NCBI GenBank assembly: GCA_963775085.1
Contig: CAVZHO010000002.1
Location: forward strand, 868,001 to 932,000
Length of the DNA: 64,000 bases
Origin: JAAFIP01 sp963775085
Lineage (GTDB): Bacteria > Pseudomonadota > Gammaproteobacteria > Burkholderiales > Burkholderiaceae_C
Direction of reading: 5' to 3'
The notes beneath the pieces were generated by a model. That model was not told where the DNA came from, ran no database searches, and saw nothing but the letters and a program-made list of their open reading frames with translations. Position 1 is the first letter of the stretch. Every line of letters begins with the position of its first letter. Position numbers and translations under genes: made by a program. Below, in pieces: positions 1-9,257 of the stretch.

Positions 1-1
1 G

Positions 2-307
2 GTGCTGCCTGAGCGCATGGCTGCGGGCGATGCCTGCATCACTTTCAAGACGCGCATTGCCCGGCAAATCACTTTCGGCAAAAAGCGCTACAGGTTGGCA
101 CTGGAATTGCATGTCGTAGACAACGGGCCGGGTATACCGGATGAGATCAAAGACCGCATTTTTTACCCACTGGTGTCGGGCAGAGAGGGCGGGTCGGGGC
201 TGGGGCTGACATTGGCGCAAACCTTTGTACAGCAGCACGACGGTTTGATCGAGTGCGAAAGCGCAAGCGGCCGCACGGCATTTAAAATTTTGATTCCGCT
301 GCCCTAG
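2..307 (+). CDS. glnL: Nitrogen regulation sensor kinase NtrB, C-terminal fragment
   Basis: Only the last 101 residues are in the window. They form the end of a histidine-kinase ATP-binding domain: a G1 box (DNGPGIP), then a G2-type glycine loop (GGSGLGLTLAQ) and a short C-terminus. The sequence around YPLVSGREGGSGLGL is characteristic of NtrB/GlnL, the cytoplasmic kinase/phosphatase that controls NtrC according to nitrogen status through PII. The ntrC-type gene begins about 50 bp downstream on the same strand, which supports an ntrBC operon. The sensor PAS domain and phosphoacceptor His lie outside the window. Confidence 0.88.
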   Translation: MLPERMAAGDACITFKTRIARQITFGKKRYRLALELHVVDNGPGIPDEIKDRIFYPLVSGREGGSGLGLTLAQTFVQQHDGLIECESASGRTAFKILIPLP

Positions 308-356
308 GCTCAAACCCAGCCAGCGCAGTTAGCAACAACCAGAGGTAAGCCAGTTG

Positions 357-1943
357 ATGAAGCCCATTTGGATCGTAGACGATGACCAGTCCATCCGCTT
401 CGTGCTGGAAAAAGCGCTGCTGCGCGAGAGCCTGCCCACCCGCAGCTTTACCAACGCGCGCGACCTGCTCACCGCCCTGGGCAATACCAGCGAAACCGAT
501 GCCAACAACCTGCCGCCCCAGGTGCTGGTCAGCGACATCCGCATGCCCGGTGGCTCGGGGCTGGACCTGTTGACCCAGGTGAAAGAAAAACACCCCGGCC
601 TGCCCATCATCATCATGACGGCCTTCAGCGATCTGGACAGCGCGGTGAACGCCTTTCAGCGCGGCGCGTTTGAGTACCTGCCCAAGCCGTTTGACATCAC
701 ACGCGCCACCGAGCTGATCCACCGTGCCGTTGAAGAAAGCCAGCGCGAAGACATCGCCGTCGAAGCCATGGCCAGCGCGCCCGAAATGCTGGGCCAGGCG
801 CCGGCCATGCAAGACGTGTTCCGCGCCATTGGCCGCCTGAGCCAAAGCAATGTCACGGTGATGATCACCGGTGAGTCGGGCAGCGGCAAGGAGCTGGTCG
901 CCAAGGCCTTGCATAAGCACAGTGCCCGCTCTGCCGGGCCGTTTGTTGCTATCAATACCGCAGCCATCCCGAAAGATTTATTGGAGAGTGAACTGTTTGG
1001 CCACGAACGTGGTGCCTTCACCGGCGCGCAAACCATGCGCCGGGGCCGCTTTGAGCAGGCCGACGGCGGTACGCTGTTCCTGGACGAGATAGGCGACATG
1101 CCGTATGACCTGCAAACCCGTTTGCTGCGCGTGCTGAGCGACGGCAACTTCTACCGCGTGGGCGGTCACAGCGCCGTCAAAACCAATGTGCGGGTGATCG
1201 CCGCCACGCACCAAAACCTGGAGCAGCGCGTCAAGGAAGGCGGCTTTCGGGAAGACCTGTTCCACCGCCTCAACGTCATCCGCCTGCGCCTGCCGCCCCT
1301 GCGCGAGCGGCGCGAAGACATCCCGGCCCTGACCAAACATTTCTTGCAGCAGTCGGCCAAACAACTGGGCGCCGAGCCCAAACGCATCTCCCCCGGCGCG
1401 CTGGAGCGCCTGACGCAGTTTGCCTTCCCCGGCAACGTGCGCCAGCTGGAGAACATCTGCCACTGGTTGATGGTGATGGCGCCCAGCCAGGTGATTGATG
1501 AAAAAGATTTGCCACCCGAGGTTCTGGAGGGTTCCCCTGCCAGCGCGGCTGTATCCCATGCAAACGCCGTACCGACTGTGCCGAGCGTGGATGCACCAAC
1601 GGCAACGCAAGCACCGGTGGATGCTACTAACAACATAGCTGTTTACGCCCGTACGACGGGCACTCATAGCCCATTAGCCTCTGACGCTGGCATGCCAACC
1701 GTGACGCCGGCGGCGACGCCAGCCGCCAGTGCAGGCTGGGAGGCCGAGCTGACCGCCGAGGCCCTGGCCTTGCTGGCCAATGACACGGGCGATGTGTGGG
1801 ACCAGCTCACCGCCCGCTTTGAGCGCCAGCTCATCGCCGCCGCGTTGTCCGCTACCCGGGGCCGCCGCATCGAAGCGGCCATCAAGCTGGGCATTGGCCG
1901 TAACACCATTACGCGCAAAATCGCGGATTTGGGGCTGGAATAA
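357..1943 (+). CDS. glnG: Nitrogen regulation response regulator NtrC
   Basis: A 528-residue sigma-54 activator. A receiver domain (acidic pocket near residue 10, phosphoacceptor Asp in the SDIRMPG motif near residue 60) is followed by an AAA+ domain with Walker A (GESGSGKE), the sigma-54 contact loop GAFTGA and Walker B (FLDEIGD), and a C-terminal Fis-type helix-turn-helix. It activates nitrogen-limitation genes with sigma-54. The ATG at 357 is preferred to the TTG at 354. The linker between the AAA+ and HTH domains is unusually long, Ala/Pro/Thr-rich, and carries an in-frame copy of the dispersed repeat (1623-1680). It follows ntrB directly, so co-transcription is likely. Confidence 0.95.
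   Translation: MKPIWIVDDDQSIRFVLEKALLRESLPTRSFTNARDLLTALGNTSETDANNLPPQVLVSDIRMPGGSGLDLLTQVKEKHPGLPIIIMTAFSDLDSAVNAFQRGAFEYLPKPFDITRATELIHRAVEESQREDIAVEAMASAPEMLGQAPAMQDVFRAIGRLSQSNVTVMITGESGSGKELVAKALHKHSARSAGPFVAINTAAIPKDLLESELFGHERGAFTGAQTMRRGRFEQADGGTLFLDEIGDMPYDLQTRLLRVLSDGNFYRVGGHSAVKTNVRVIAATHQNLEQRVKEGGFREDLFHRLNVIRLRLPPLRERREDIPALTKHFLQQSAKQLGAEPKRISPGALERLTQFAFPGNVRQLENICHWLMVMAPSQVIDEKDLPPEVLEGSPASAAVSHANAVPTVPSVDAPTATQAPVDATNNIAVYARTTGTHSPLASDAGMPTVTPAATPAASAGWEAELTAEALALLANDTGDVWDQLTARFERQLIAAALSATRGRRIEAAIKLGIGRNTITRKIADLGLE
1623..1680 (-). repeat. Dispersed 55-60 bp repeat, copy inside ntrC
   Basis: Read on the minus strand, this stretch matches the repeat found at 4129, 9121, 30008 and elsewhere: a GTAAACAGCTAT core preceded by a G/C-rich block and followed by a TAGTAGC end. 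It is translated in frame as part of the flexible linker of NtrC, where an insertion should be tolerated. Confidence 0.55.
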
Positions 1944-1975
1944 AGCCAATCCAATACGGCCTGCGCCCACCCGTG

Positions 1976-3214
1976 TTATGCGGGCGTTAGCCACGCGATC
2001 ACCTGTTGTGCGACCTGTGGACGGCTGAGCAATTGCAGGTGATTGGTGCGGTAGGCAATGTACTGAGAGGCCTTGGCAAAGGCCAGGCTACGCTTTGCAT
2101 CGCTGTGCTGACCCAGCGCACTGCGCAAGGGCACCAGGCCATCGCCCAGGAGGCGCTGGGCCAGCAGGCTGCGGGGTGCGGCCACGGTGGCGGCCACGGT
2201 GTAGCTGGCCACGCCGGTGGGCAAAGGCACCGGTTGGCGGCTGTCGGGGGTGCGGTGAAAGCGGTGTTGATGCCGCCAATCTTCATCCACCACGTAGCCA
2301 TAGCGCAGGTCGGTGATACCGCTGCTTCTTAGCTGGCCTAGCTTGGCAAAGGGTTTCGAGTAGGCGGTGCTGCCCAGAATGGCATCGATCCAGTTGCCGG
2401 CTTTCTCCAGTGGCGCGCCATGGTGCGGAGTACCCAGGAACACCATATTTTTCAAGGACCTGGCCCACGCGGCTTGGTCTTGCCCGGCTGCGTACACCGC
2501 GCTGCGAATGACCAGGCCGCCCATGCTGTGGGCCAGTACGCTGATCTCTTGCAGGGGAATGGGCCAATGCGCTGCCAGTTGTTCCAGCGCGTGTGACAGC
2601 AGATGCCCGTTTTGCGAGATGTGCAGGCCGGTGTTGTAACGCAGATAGACCGAGGTGTAGCCCAGGGCCTGTGCCAATGCCAGGCCGTGATCTGCGACCA
2701 GGCCAGCCTGCGTGCTGCGCCACTGCAAGTCGTTCATGCACAGGCCATGAATGAGGATCAGCACCTTGCCTGTCAGTTCGGGTTTGGGCGGCATGCGTTG
2801 CCAGTCGAGCACTTGGCCTGCAAAGCGCAGCGTCATCGGTGTTGCCAATGGGTTGTTGGTGGCGGCCAAATGGTCACCCAGCACCCCGCCCAGTGCGGCC
2901 AGTACGGCTGCGCGCTCGGGGCTGTCTAGGGGCGTGTGGGCCGATAGCAGCCATGGCTCCAGCTTGGACAGTGCCGCCTGGAGGCCTTTGCCCACCAGCT
3001 GCGCCGCGCCGCGCACGCTGCCATACACCAGGCCGGTGAGGCCGCTGGTTTGCCCTTGCTCGCCGGTGCCTGCCAGCCCCAGCCTGCCCAATACGGAGTG
3101 GTGTACGCCCTCGGCAATGCGTGCTACCCCCTGGGTGGCCTGCGTGGCCAACTGCGCCGCCGCGCGCAGATCGGATGGGTGCAGGTGCTTGAGCGGGTTT
3201 TTAGGGGAGGGCAT
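1976..3214 (-). CDS. Alpha/beta hydrolase, lipase-like (PGAP1-type)
   Basis: A 412-residue protein with an alpha/beta-hydrolase core from about residue 150. The oxyanion strand is LILIHG, and the nucleophile elbow AHSMGG puts the serine near residue 230; a later GDGLVP segment probably carries the acid residue. The first 130 residues are helical, Ala-rich and of unknown role. No signal peptide is evident. The start overlaps the end of nnr by 14 bp, so the two are probably translated together. The hydrolysed ester is unknown; the resemblance is to lipases/esterases of the PGAP1-like group. Confidence 0.8.
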   Translation of the reverse strand: MPSPKNPLKHLHPSDLRAAAQLATQATQGVARIAEGVHHSVLGRLGLAGTGEQGQTSGLTGLVYGSVRGAAQLVGKGLQAALSKLEPWLLSAHTPLDSPERAAVLAALGGVLGDHLAATNNPLATPMTLRFAGQVLDWQRMPPKPELTGKVLILIHGLCMNDLQWRSTQAGLVADHGLALAQALGYTSVYLRYNTGLHISQNGHLLSHALEQLAAHWPIPLQEISVLAHSMGGLVIRSAVYAAGQDQAAWARSLKNMVFLGTPHHGAPLEKAGNWIDAILGSTAYSKPFAKLGQLRSSGITDLRYGYVVDEDWRHQHRFHRTPDSRQPVPLPTGVASYTVAATVAAPRSLLAQRLLGDGLVPLRSALGQHSDAKRSLAFAKASQYIAYRTNHLQLLSRPQVAQQVIAWLTPA

Positions 3215-4736
3215 GGCCTACGGTGGTATGTATCCACGATGTAGAGGCTAACTGGCTGGCGGTGAGGCTGTGCTGGGCTGGCCAGCCGTCTGCGGCTTGG
3301 CCATGCAAGTGGGCCGCCGTGCATGCGGCCTGGAAGGCGCTTTGCCCTGCGGCGAGATAGGCGCCGCACAACCCCGCCAGCACGTCGCCTGTGCCTGCGG
3401 TGGCCAGTTTTGCATTGCCGGTGGCGTTGATGCAGGGCACCTGGCCTGGCGCGGCAACGACGCTGCCTGCGCCTTTGAGGATGACGCTGCATCGAAAGCG
3501 CTCGGCCAGTTGCTGGGCGGCTTGCAGGCGATGGTTTTGTACCTGCGCGGTGGGGCAGGCCAGCAGGCGTGCGGCCTCCAGCGGGTGGGGGGTGAGCAGG
3601 GTGGCGTGGCCTTTGCGGCTGCGTGCAATCAACAGGGTTTGCAGTGCGGTATCGGCGGCAATGGCGTTGAGCGCATCGGCATCGAGCACCAGCCGCGGGC
3701 TTTGGGACAGTACCTGGGGCAGTGCGGCACGTACGGTATCGCCGCCGCCACAGCCGCACACGATGGTGCTGGTGCGCAAGTCGAGTTGATCCAACTGGCG
3801 AAACATCAGCTCAGGCTGCACGGGGTCTACGGCCAGGCCGCCGCCATCGAGCAGGGCCACAAACACGCGGCCCGCGCCTGCGTGCAGGGCGGCGCGGGCG
3901 GCCAGCAGGGCGGCACCCGTCATGCCCGGCGCGCCGCCAAGGACGGCCACATCACCATAGCTGCCTTTGTGGCTGGCATGTGGGCGAGGAGGCAGGGTGG
4001 CGCGGTCTGCGCCCAGCAGCCAGGCGCTGGGGGACTCGGTCGTTTCAATGCCCAAATCATCCCACCACACCTGCCCTGCTGCGTCTTTGCCCTGCGCCGT
4101 GAAGCACCCGGGTTTGAGCGTCAGTAAATTGAGGCAAAACCGAGGTGTAGTCCTTGTCGCCTGGACGTAAGCAGCTATTAAATCAGTAGTAAATTCAGAA
4201 TCGGCATAGCAACCCGTGTCGGCATGCAAGCCACTGGGCAGGTCAATGCATAGCACCGGGGCGCAGCTGCGGTGCATGTGCAGCAACCAGCTTGCCATGG
4301 TGCCGTCCACAGCCCGCGTGCTGCCAATGCCCAACAGTGCGTCTATGGCTAAATCAAACTGCGCAGGTGCTGCGGGCGAAAACGGCACACCTGCTGCGCG
4401 TACGCGCTGCAGGCTGGCCAGCGCATCGGGCGGGCAGTGCGCCTCGTCGCCGCACCAGGTAAGGATGGGCTTGCGCCCCCAGCGCTGCAAATGCATGGCG
4501 GCCTCAAATCCATCACCCCCGTTATTGCCCGGCCCACAGGCGACCCAGACGGTTTGTGCATGCGGTGCAATGGCGCAGGCCAGCCGCGCCACCGCCAAAC
4601 CTGCACGTTGCATGAGGGAGTGGGGCGGCAGGCCCTTTGCCGCAACCTGTTCCATGTGGCGCGTGGCCTCGGCGCTGTGCAGCGGGCGGCTGATGGAGGG
4701 AAGAATGCGCTGCGGGGTGACGGCAAAGATGGGCAT
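3201..4736 (-). CDS. nnr: Bifunctional NAD(P)H-hydrate epimerase/dehydratase
   Basis: About 511 residues. The N-terminal half is a YjeF_N epimerase domain (GPGNNGGDG nucleotide loop near residue 75) and the C-terminal half an ADP-dependent dehydratase of the ribokinase-like fold (GSYGDVAVLGG, then TLLTPHPLEAARLL and the catalytic-loop motif GTGDVLAG). It repairs hydrated NADH and NADPH. The ATG at 4736 is preferred, though an in-frame start at 4775 exists. The junction between the two domains contains a copy of the dispersed repeat (4129-4189), translated in frame, where homologues have a short linker. It sits 3' of folD on the same strand. Confidence 0.93.
   Translation of the reverse strand: MPIFAVTPQRILPSISRPLHSAEATRHMEQVAAKGLPPHSLMQRAGLAVARLACAIAPHAQTVWVACGPGNNGGDGFEAAMHLQRWGRKPILTWCGDEAHCPPDALASLQRVRAAGVPFSPAAPAQFDLAIDALLGIGSTRAVDGTMASWLLHMHRSCAPVLCIDLPSGLHADTGCYADSEFTTDLIAAYVQATRTTPRFCLNLLTLKPGCFTAQGKDAAGQVWWDDLGIETTESPSAWLLGADRATLPPRPHASHKGSYGDVAVLGGAPGMTGAALLAARAALHAGAGRVFVALLDGGGLAVDPVQPELMFRQLDQLDLRTSTIVCGCGGGDTVRAALPQVLSQSPRLVLDADALNAIAADTALQTLLIARSRKGHATLLTPHPLEAARLLACPTAQVQNHRLQAAQQLAERFRCSVILKGAGSVVAAPGQVPCINATGNAKLATAGTGDVLAGLCGAYLAAGQSAFQAACTAAHLHGQAADGWPAQHSLTASQLASTSWIHTTVGHALP
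4129..4189 (+). repeat. Dispersed 55-60 bp repeat, copy inside nnr
   Basis: A good copy: GTAGTCCTTGTC, a short spacer, TGGACGTAAGCAGCTAT, then an AT-rich tail ending in AGTAG. It lies in the inter-domain region of nnr and is read through in frame on the minus strand. Confidence 0.75.
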
Positions 4737-4785
4737 GTGGAGCAGACTGTAACCCCTGCCCGGCATGTCCTGCAATAGCTGGCAT

Positions 4786-5649
4786 TCAGGACTGCAATCG
4801 CTCTGCTGCCTCCAGCGTGTTGACCAACAGCATGGTAATGGTCATCGGCCCCACACCACCGGGTACGGGAGTGATGTAGCTGGCGACCGCTTTTACCCCG
4901 GCAAAGTCCACGTCGCCGCACAGCTTGCCAGCCTCGTCGCGGTTCATGCCTACGTCGATGACGACGGCACCGGGTTTGACCATGTCTGCGGTGAGCACGT
5001 TACGCTTACCTACTGCGGCGACGATGACATCGGCTTGCAGGGTCAGGGCCTTGAGATTGGCCGTGCCGCTGTGGCAGATGGTGACGGTGGCGTTTTGCGC
5101 CAGCAGCATCATGGCCATGGGTTTGCCCACAATGTTGCTGCGGCCTATGACCACGGCGTGTTTGCCTTTCAGGTTGTAGCCTTTGCCGTCGTCGAGCGAT
5201 TCCAGCATTTTCATGCAGCCGTAGGGCGTGCACGGCCAATAGCCGCTTTGCCCGACCATCAGCGCGCCCGCGCTGGCCACATGGAAGCCGTCGACGTCTT
5301 TTTCGGGTGAGATGGCTTCGATGACCTTGTGCGCGTCGATATGTGCGGGCAGGGGGAGCTGCACCAGGATGCCGTGGATGCTGGGGTCGTTGTTGAGTTT
5401 ATCCACTAGTTGCAAAAGCTGAGCCTCGGTCATCGCGGCGTCGTGCTTTTCCAGTACCGAATGCAAGCCCGCCTCCTGGCAGGCCTTGATCTTGTTGCGC
5501 ACATAGACCTGCGAGGCCGGGCTGTCGCCCACCAACACCACGGCCAGACCGGGCGTGATGCCTTTGGCTTTGAGGGCGGCGGTGCGGGCGGCAACATCTT
5601 TGCGCAATTGCGCGGAGAGGGCGATGCCGTCGATGAGTTGAGCAGTCAT
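4786..5649 (-). CDS. folD: Methylenetetrahydrofolate dehydrogenase/cyclohydrolase FolD
   Basis: About 287 residues with both FolD signatures: a segment around VYVRNKIKACQEAG and the C-terminal PVPGGVGPMT. The catalytic Lys lies in the YVRNK segment, and the GRSNIVGKP motif belongs to the NAD(P)-binding domain. It makes 10-formyl-THF from 5,10-methylene-THF in two steps. The start at 5649 (MTAQLIDG) fits the family N-terminus better than the upstream in-frame ATG at 5670. The gene lies upstream of nnr on the same strand, and its promoter side is the long inverted repeat at 5681-5777. Confidence 0.95.
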   Translation of the reverse strand: MTAQLIDGIALSAQLRKDVAARTAALKAKGITPGLAVVLVGDSPASQVYVRNKIKACQEAGLHSVLEKHDAAMTEAQLLQLVDKLNNDPSIHGILVQLPLPAHIDAHKVIEAISPEKDVDGFHVASAGALMVGQSGYWPCTPYGCMKMLESLDDGKGYNLKGKHAVVIGRSNIVGKPMAMMLLAQNATVTICHSGTANLKALTLQADVIVAAVGKRNVLTADMVKPGAVVIDVGMNRDEAGKLCGDVDFAGVKAVASYITPVPGGVGPMTITMLLVNTLEAAERLQS

Positions 5650-5680
5650 ATTCAATGCGGGGTAAATCATGAAGAGGGAT

Positions 5681-5777
5681 GTAACGCAAAAAGCGCAAAA
5701 AAAGACGCAAAAAACGCCAAAAAATTCAAAGGTGTTTTTTAGCGTTTTTTGCGCTCTTTTCGCGCTTTTTGCGTTAC
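5681..5777. repeat. Long A/T-run inverted repeat (copy 1)
   Basis: GTAACGCAAAAAGCGC at the left is mirrored by GCGCTTTTTGCGTTAC at the right, with A-runs in the left arm and T-runs in the right. It fills the gap between folD and the response regulator gene. A related copy lies at 39259-39389. It would fold into a long hairpin on either strand and could act as a bidirectional terminator; it may be a small mobile or REP-like element. Confidence 0.8.
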
Positions 5778-5787
5778 CTAAAGAAGA

Positions 5788-6414
5788 TCAAGTCTTCGGC
5801 GCGTTTTGCCCCAAAGCGATTTTGAGCAAATCGGCCACGGTATTGGCGTTGAGCTTTTCCATGATGTTGGCGCGGTGCGCCTCCACGGTTTTGATGCTGA
5901 TGCCCAGGTCGTCGGCAATCTGTTTGTTCAGGCGACCCGCAACGATGCGCTCGAGCACCTGGGCTTCGCGGCCGGTGAGTTTGGACATCAGCGCGTCGCG
6001 ACTGGCGGCTTGCTGGTGGCCGCTGAAGCTGGTTTTGGCCTGCTCCAGCATGCGCTCGACCAGGCTGACCAGGGCCTCTTCCTTGAACGGCTTCTGGATG
6101 AAATCCATGGCGCCTTTTTTCATGGTGTCTACCGCCATCGGCACGTCGCCGTGGCCGGTAATAAACACGACGGGCAGGGGGGATTTGCGTTCGACCAGCT
6201 TGTCCTGCAGCTCCAGCCCGGTCATGCCCGCCATGCGGATGTCCACAATCAGGCAGGCCACTTCGCGCTGGTCGTAGCGGGCTAAAAACGTCTCGGCCGA
6301 GTCGTAGCAGCGCACGCGGTAGTCTTTGCCTTCGAGCAGCCACTGCAGCGAGTCGCGCACGGCCTCGTCGTCGTCCACAACGTACACGGTGCCTTTTTTC
6401 GGTATCAAGCTCAT
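5788..6414 (-). CDS. FixJ/NarL-family response regulator
   Basis: A 208-residue protein with a receiver domain (acidic pocket DDD at residues 14-16, phosphoacceptor Asp58, FITGHGD switch, IQKPF lysine) and a C-terminal LuxR/FixJ helix-turn-helix (LTGREAQVLERIVAG, then GISIKTVEAHRANIMEKL). It is the DNA-binding partner of the histidine kinase encoded just upstream. Similarity is to FixJ/TodT-like regulators. The target genes cannot be told from the window. Confidence 0.92.
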   Translation of the reverse strand: MSLIPKKGTVYVVDDDEAVRDSLQWLLEGKDYRVRCYDSAETFLARYDQREVACLIVDIRMAGMTGLELQDKLVERKSPLPVVFITGHGDVPMAVDTMKKGAMDFIQKPFKEEALVSLVERMLEQAKTSFSGHQQAASRDALMSKLTGREAQVLERIVAGRLNKQIADDLGISIKTVEAHRANIMEKLNANTVADLLKIALGQNAPKT

Positions 6415-6424
6415 GATGGTTAGC

Positions 6425-6480
6425 CTTTATAGTCCAAAGTCCACATTAACAGGTCGTATGCAGCTATTTATTTAATAGCG
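6425..6480 (+). repeat. Dispersed 55-60 bp repeat, between kinase and regulator
   Basis: Contains ATAGTCC, then GTCGTATGCAGCTAT and TTTAATAGC, matching the shared core. It fills the gap between the kinase and regulator genes and supplies the last codons and stop of the kinase gene on the minus strand. Confidence 0.6.
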
Positions 6481-8999
6481 ATTGCCGGTTCTATTTTAGC
6501 TGTATCCTGCTGCGCCTGGGCAACGGGCAACCAAAAGCTGAACTTGCATCCGCTGATCTCAGCGCCATTGTAGAGGTTCTCGGCCTGCATCCGGCCCTGG
6601 TGCGACTCCACGATAGAGCGGCATAAATTCAGCCCAATGCCCATGCCCTCGGCCTTGGTGGAGAAGAAGGCCTCGTACAGGCGCTGCAGGACCTCGGGGG
6701 CCAGGCCTTTGCCACTGTCGGTGACGGTAAATTCCACCACCGGGCCCACGCTGGGCACCTGCTGCGTTTGCACCCGCAGCTCAACGCTGCGCCGGGTGAC
6801 CTCGCGCTGGGCGGTGTCTACCGATTCGGCAGCGTTTTTCAGCAAATTCACCAGCACTTGCTCAATCAAAATCGGGTCTACCAGGAGTTGCGGCAGGTGC
6901 GGTGTGATGCTGTGCGACAGGCGCACATTGCGCCTGCGCAGTTCGATTTCGGCCAGCTCCACCGCCTCGCCCACCATGGTGCTGATGTCGGAGAGGGTGC
7001 GGTTAGGCTCGGAGCGCTTCACAAAGTTGCGGATGCGCTGGATGATCTGCCCGGCGCGCTGGGCCTGCTTGGCAGTTTTTTCCAGTGCGACCAGCAGGTC
7101 TTCGTCATTGATCTGCTTGCCTTTGATGCGATCAACCATGCCGGTGCAGTAATTGGTGATGGCGGTCAGCGGCTGGTTCAACTCGTGTGCGACCGATGAA
7201 GCCATCTCGCCCATGGTGATCAGGCGGCTGGCGGTTTGGGCGCGTTCGGCCTGGGCGGCAGACTGCGCCTCGGCCATGCGGCGTGGGGTAATGTCGGTGG
7301 CGATCACCATCTGCGCCAGGCGGCCGTCCGTCCAGCTCAGGTAGCGCGAACGCACTTCCAGCCATTTGCCCAGCGAAGCCACGTAAATTTCAGCGTTTTC
7401 ACTTTGGGTAATACGCATCTCGCTGACGGGCATGCCTGCCAGCGCGTCCACGTCGTCATCGGTTTCACCGCGTGGCGCATCCGGGCGACCAGCCTGGGCT
7501 ACCAGGTTCAAGTGGCCTTCGGTGAGCGAGCCAAACCACTGGCGGTACAGCTTGTTGGCAAACAGCAAATCCTGGCTCCCCAGCGGCGCTACCGAAACGC
7601 TGGCATCCAGCCCTTCGAGCACAGTGGTGAAGCGTTCATACGATTCGGTGAGCTGGCGGCGCACGCGGTTGGGCTCGGTGATGTCGGTCATGGAGGTCAT
7701 CCAGCCGGTCTGCCCGCCCTTGGGGTCAATCAACGGGGAGACGTACATGCGGGCATCAAACTGGCTGCCGTCTTTGCGCTTGACGCGCATCTGAAAGCCC
7801 CCTGGTACGGTGCGCCCGGACAACTCGTCCTCAAGCCGTGAAGTGAGCAGGGCGCGGTCTTCATCGGGCCAGTAGGGGAAGGGCGCAGTGCGGCCCACCA
7901 GCTCGCGCTCGCTCCAGCCTGTCATCTGGCAAAAAGCCGGATTCACATAGGTGATGCGGCCTTCAATGTCCAGCGCCCGCATACCCGTGAGCATCGAGTT
8001 TTCCATGGCGCGGCGAAAGTTGGTCTCGGTCACCAATGCCGCCTGCGCGCGGATGCGCTTGCGGGTGTGCCGCCAGGTGCCCACCAGCATCCAGGCCGTC
8101 ATCAGGCTGAGCACGGCCACCAGCCAGAACAGTCCGCTACCCACCACGCCCAGCGAGGTGCGGTAGGCTTGGGCACGCAGCACCAGGCCGTTGCCCACAG
8201 GCGAGACCGGTACTTCGTATTCATGTGGCTGCGCGGTCCAGGGCAGCAGTTTGGCCGCTACAGTGCGTGCTGGCGTGGTGTTGCCCGCCAGCAATTGGCC
8301 CTTGTCGTCCAGCAGCGAGACGGCGTATTTGGCACCGATCTCGGTGGGCACTGCGTAGCGCATGAGGCCGTCGATCTGGTACTCGCCCACCACCACGCCG
8401 TTAAAACGCCCGGCATCCGCCAGGGGCACATGTACCTGCAGCAGACTGAATGTGCCAGTACCCGTATCAAACGGGGTGGAGTACACCGGCTGGCGCACAT
8501 CCCGCGCCAGGCCAAAGGTGGTGTCAACGGTGGCCCATTTGATGCTGTCACCCGCCACCTTGGCCTGCGCGCTGGGCGAGGTGTAGCCCATCTTGATGCG
8601 TTTTTTTGCATCGATCCAGTGCACGGACTGCAGCTCAGGGTATTGCTGCACCAGGCTTTCGGCCTGTTCGACAAACTCCTGCGCGTCAATCTGCTTGTTG
8701 CTCACGTCCGCTGCCAGGCGCATCAGCTGCTCCTGGCGTTCCAGCAGGCGCAGGCGCAGGCGCTGCTGGGCGTACTCTACGTCGCGCTTGACGGCCTCTT
8801 GCTCGCGGTCCATCTCTTCCAGCCGCAGGTAACTAAAGGCGGCAATGATGGCGGCCAAAAACAGCAGCACCGCAATCAACGGGGCCACCATGGCATAGCG
8901 GTCTTGCCGGGCATGGCCCAGTCCACGCCACCAACGCTTATGCCACGCACCGGGAGGGCGGTTGGGGTCGACAGAGGGCGGTGTAGCTGCAGGGTACAT
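6468..8999 (-). CDS. Membrane PAS-domain sensor histidine kinase (FixL-like)
   Basis: About 843 residues. A membrane segment near residues 35-55 is followed by a periplasmic sensor region of about 230 residues and a second membrane segment (LFWLVAVLSLMTAWML). Two PAS domains come next (the first with YVNPAFCQMTGWSE). The C-terminal kinase core has an H-box (SVAHELNQPLTAI), N-box (EQVLVNLLKNAAESV) and G-boxes (TDSGKGL, GMGIGLNLCRSIVESH). The H-box type is that of FixL/DctB-like kinases. The ATG at 8999 is preferred over the start at 9089, which would add 30 residues without family support. The response regulator gene follows about 50 bp downstream. The ligand is unknown. Confidence 0.88.
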   Translation of the reverse strand: MYPAATPPSVDPNRPPGAWHKRWWRGLGHARQDRYAMVAPLIAVLLFLAAIIAAFSYLRLEEMDREQEAVKRDVEYAQQRLRLRLLERQEQLMRLAADVSNKQIDAQEFVEQAESLVQQYPELQSVHWIDAKKRIKMGYTSPSAQAKVAGDSIKWATVDTTFGLARDVRQPVYSTPFDTGTGTFSLLQVHVPLADAGRFNGVVVGEYQIDGLMRYAVPTEIGAKYAVSLLDDKGQLLAGNTTPARTVAAKLLPWTAQPHEYEVPVSPVGNGLVLRAQAYRTSLGVVGSGLFWLVAVLSLMTAWMLVGTWRHTRKRIRAQAALVTETNFRRAMENSMLTGMRALDIEGRITYVNPAFCQMTGWSERELVGRTAPFPYWPDEDRALLTSRLEDELSGRTVPGGFQMRVKRKDGSQFDARMYVSPLIDPKGGQTGWMTSMTDITEPNRVRRQLTESYERFTTVLEGLDASVSVAPLGSQDLLFANKLYRQWFGSLTEGHLNLVAQAGRPDAPRGETDDDVDALAGMPVSEMRITQSENAEIYVASLGKWLEVRSRYLSWTDGRLAQMVIATDITPRRMAEAQSAAQAERAQTASRLITMGEMASSVAHELNQPLTAITNYCTGMVDRIKGKQINDEDLLVALEKTAKQAQRAGQIIQRIRNFVKRSEPNRTLSDISTMVGEAVELAEIELRRRNVRLSHSITPHLPQLLVDPILIEQVLVNLLKNAAESVDTAQREVTRRSVELRVQTQQVPSVGPVVEFTVTDSGKGLAPEVLQRLYEAFFSTKAEGMGIGLNLCRSIVESHQGRMQAENLYNGAEISGCKFSFWLPVAQAQQDTAKIEPAIAIK

Positions 9000-9120
9000 A
9001 GACTGGATTGTCGGGCAAAAGTGGGCTCTCGTGCTTAACCAAGCCAGGCATTTAATTGGGTATGGCCTGACCATATTGAATGGATTCAAAGGAATGTTGA
9101 CATGCCAGACTTTTTGCTAA

Positions 9121-9186
9121 AATCGGCAATAAATACCCGTCGTAGTCCTTGTCCCCTGGACGTAAGAAGCTACAATATTTGTAGCG
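9121..9186 (+). repeat. Dispersed 55-60 bp repeat, intergenic
   Basis: GTAGTCCTTGTCCCC, then TGGACGTAAGAAGCTAC and TTTGTAGC. It lies between the kinase gene and the 3' end of the lysR gene, with no coding role. Confidence 0.7.
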
Positions 9187-9257
9187 TTTGAATTTGTCCT
9201 TCGCGTACTCAGCACGCACTCAGCGAACGCATTCAGCGAACGCATTCAGCGCGCGTG

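Noticed and set aside
282..920. Long reading frame antisense to the start of ntrC
   Set aside because: It is a shadow of the GC-rich coding strand and shows no protein family.
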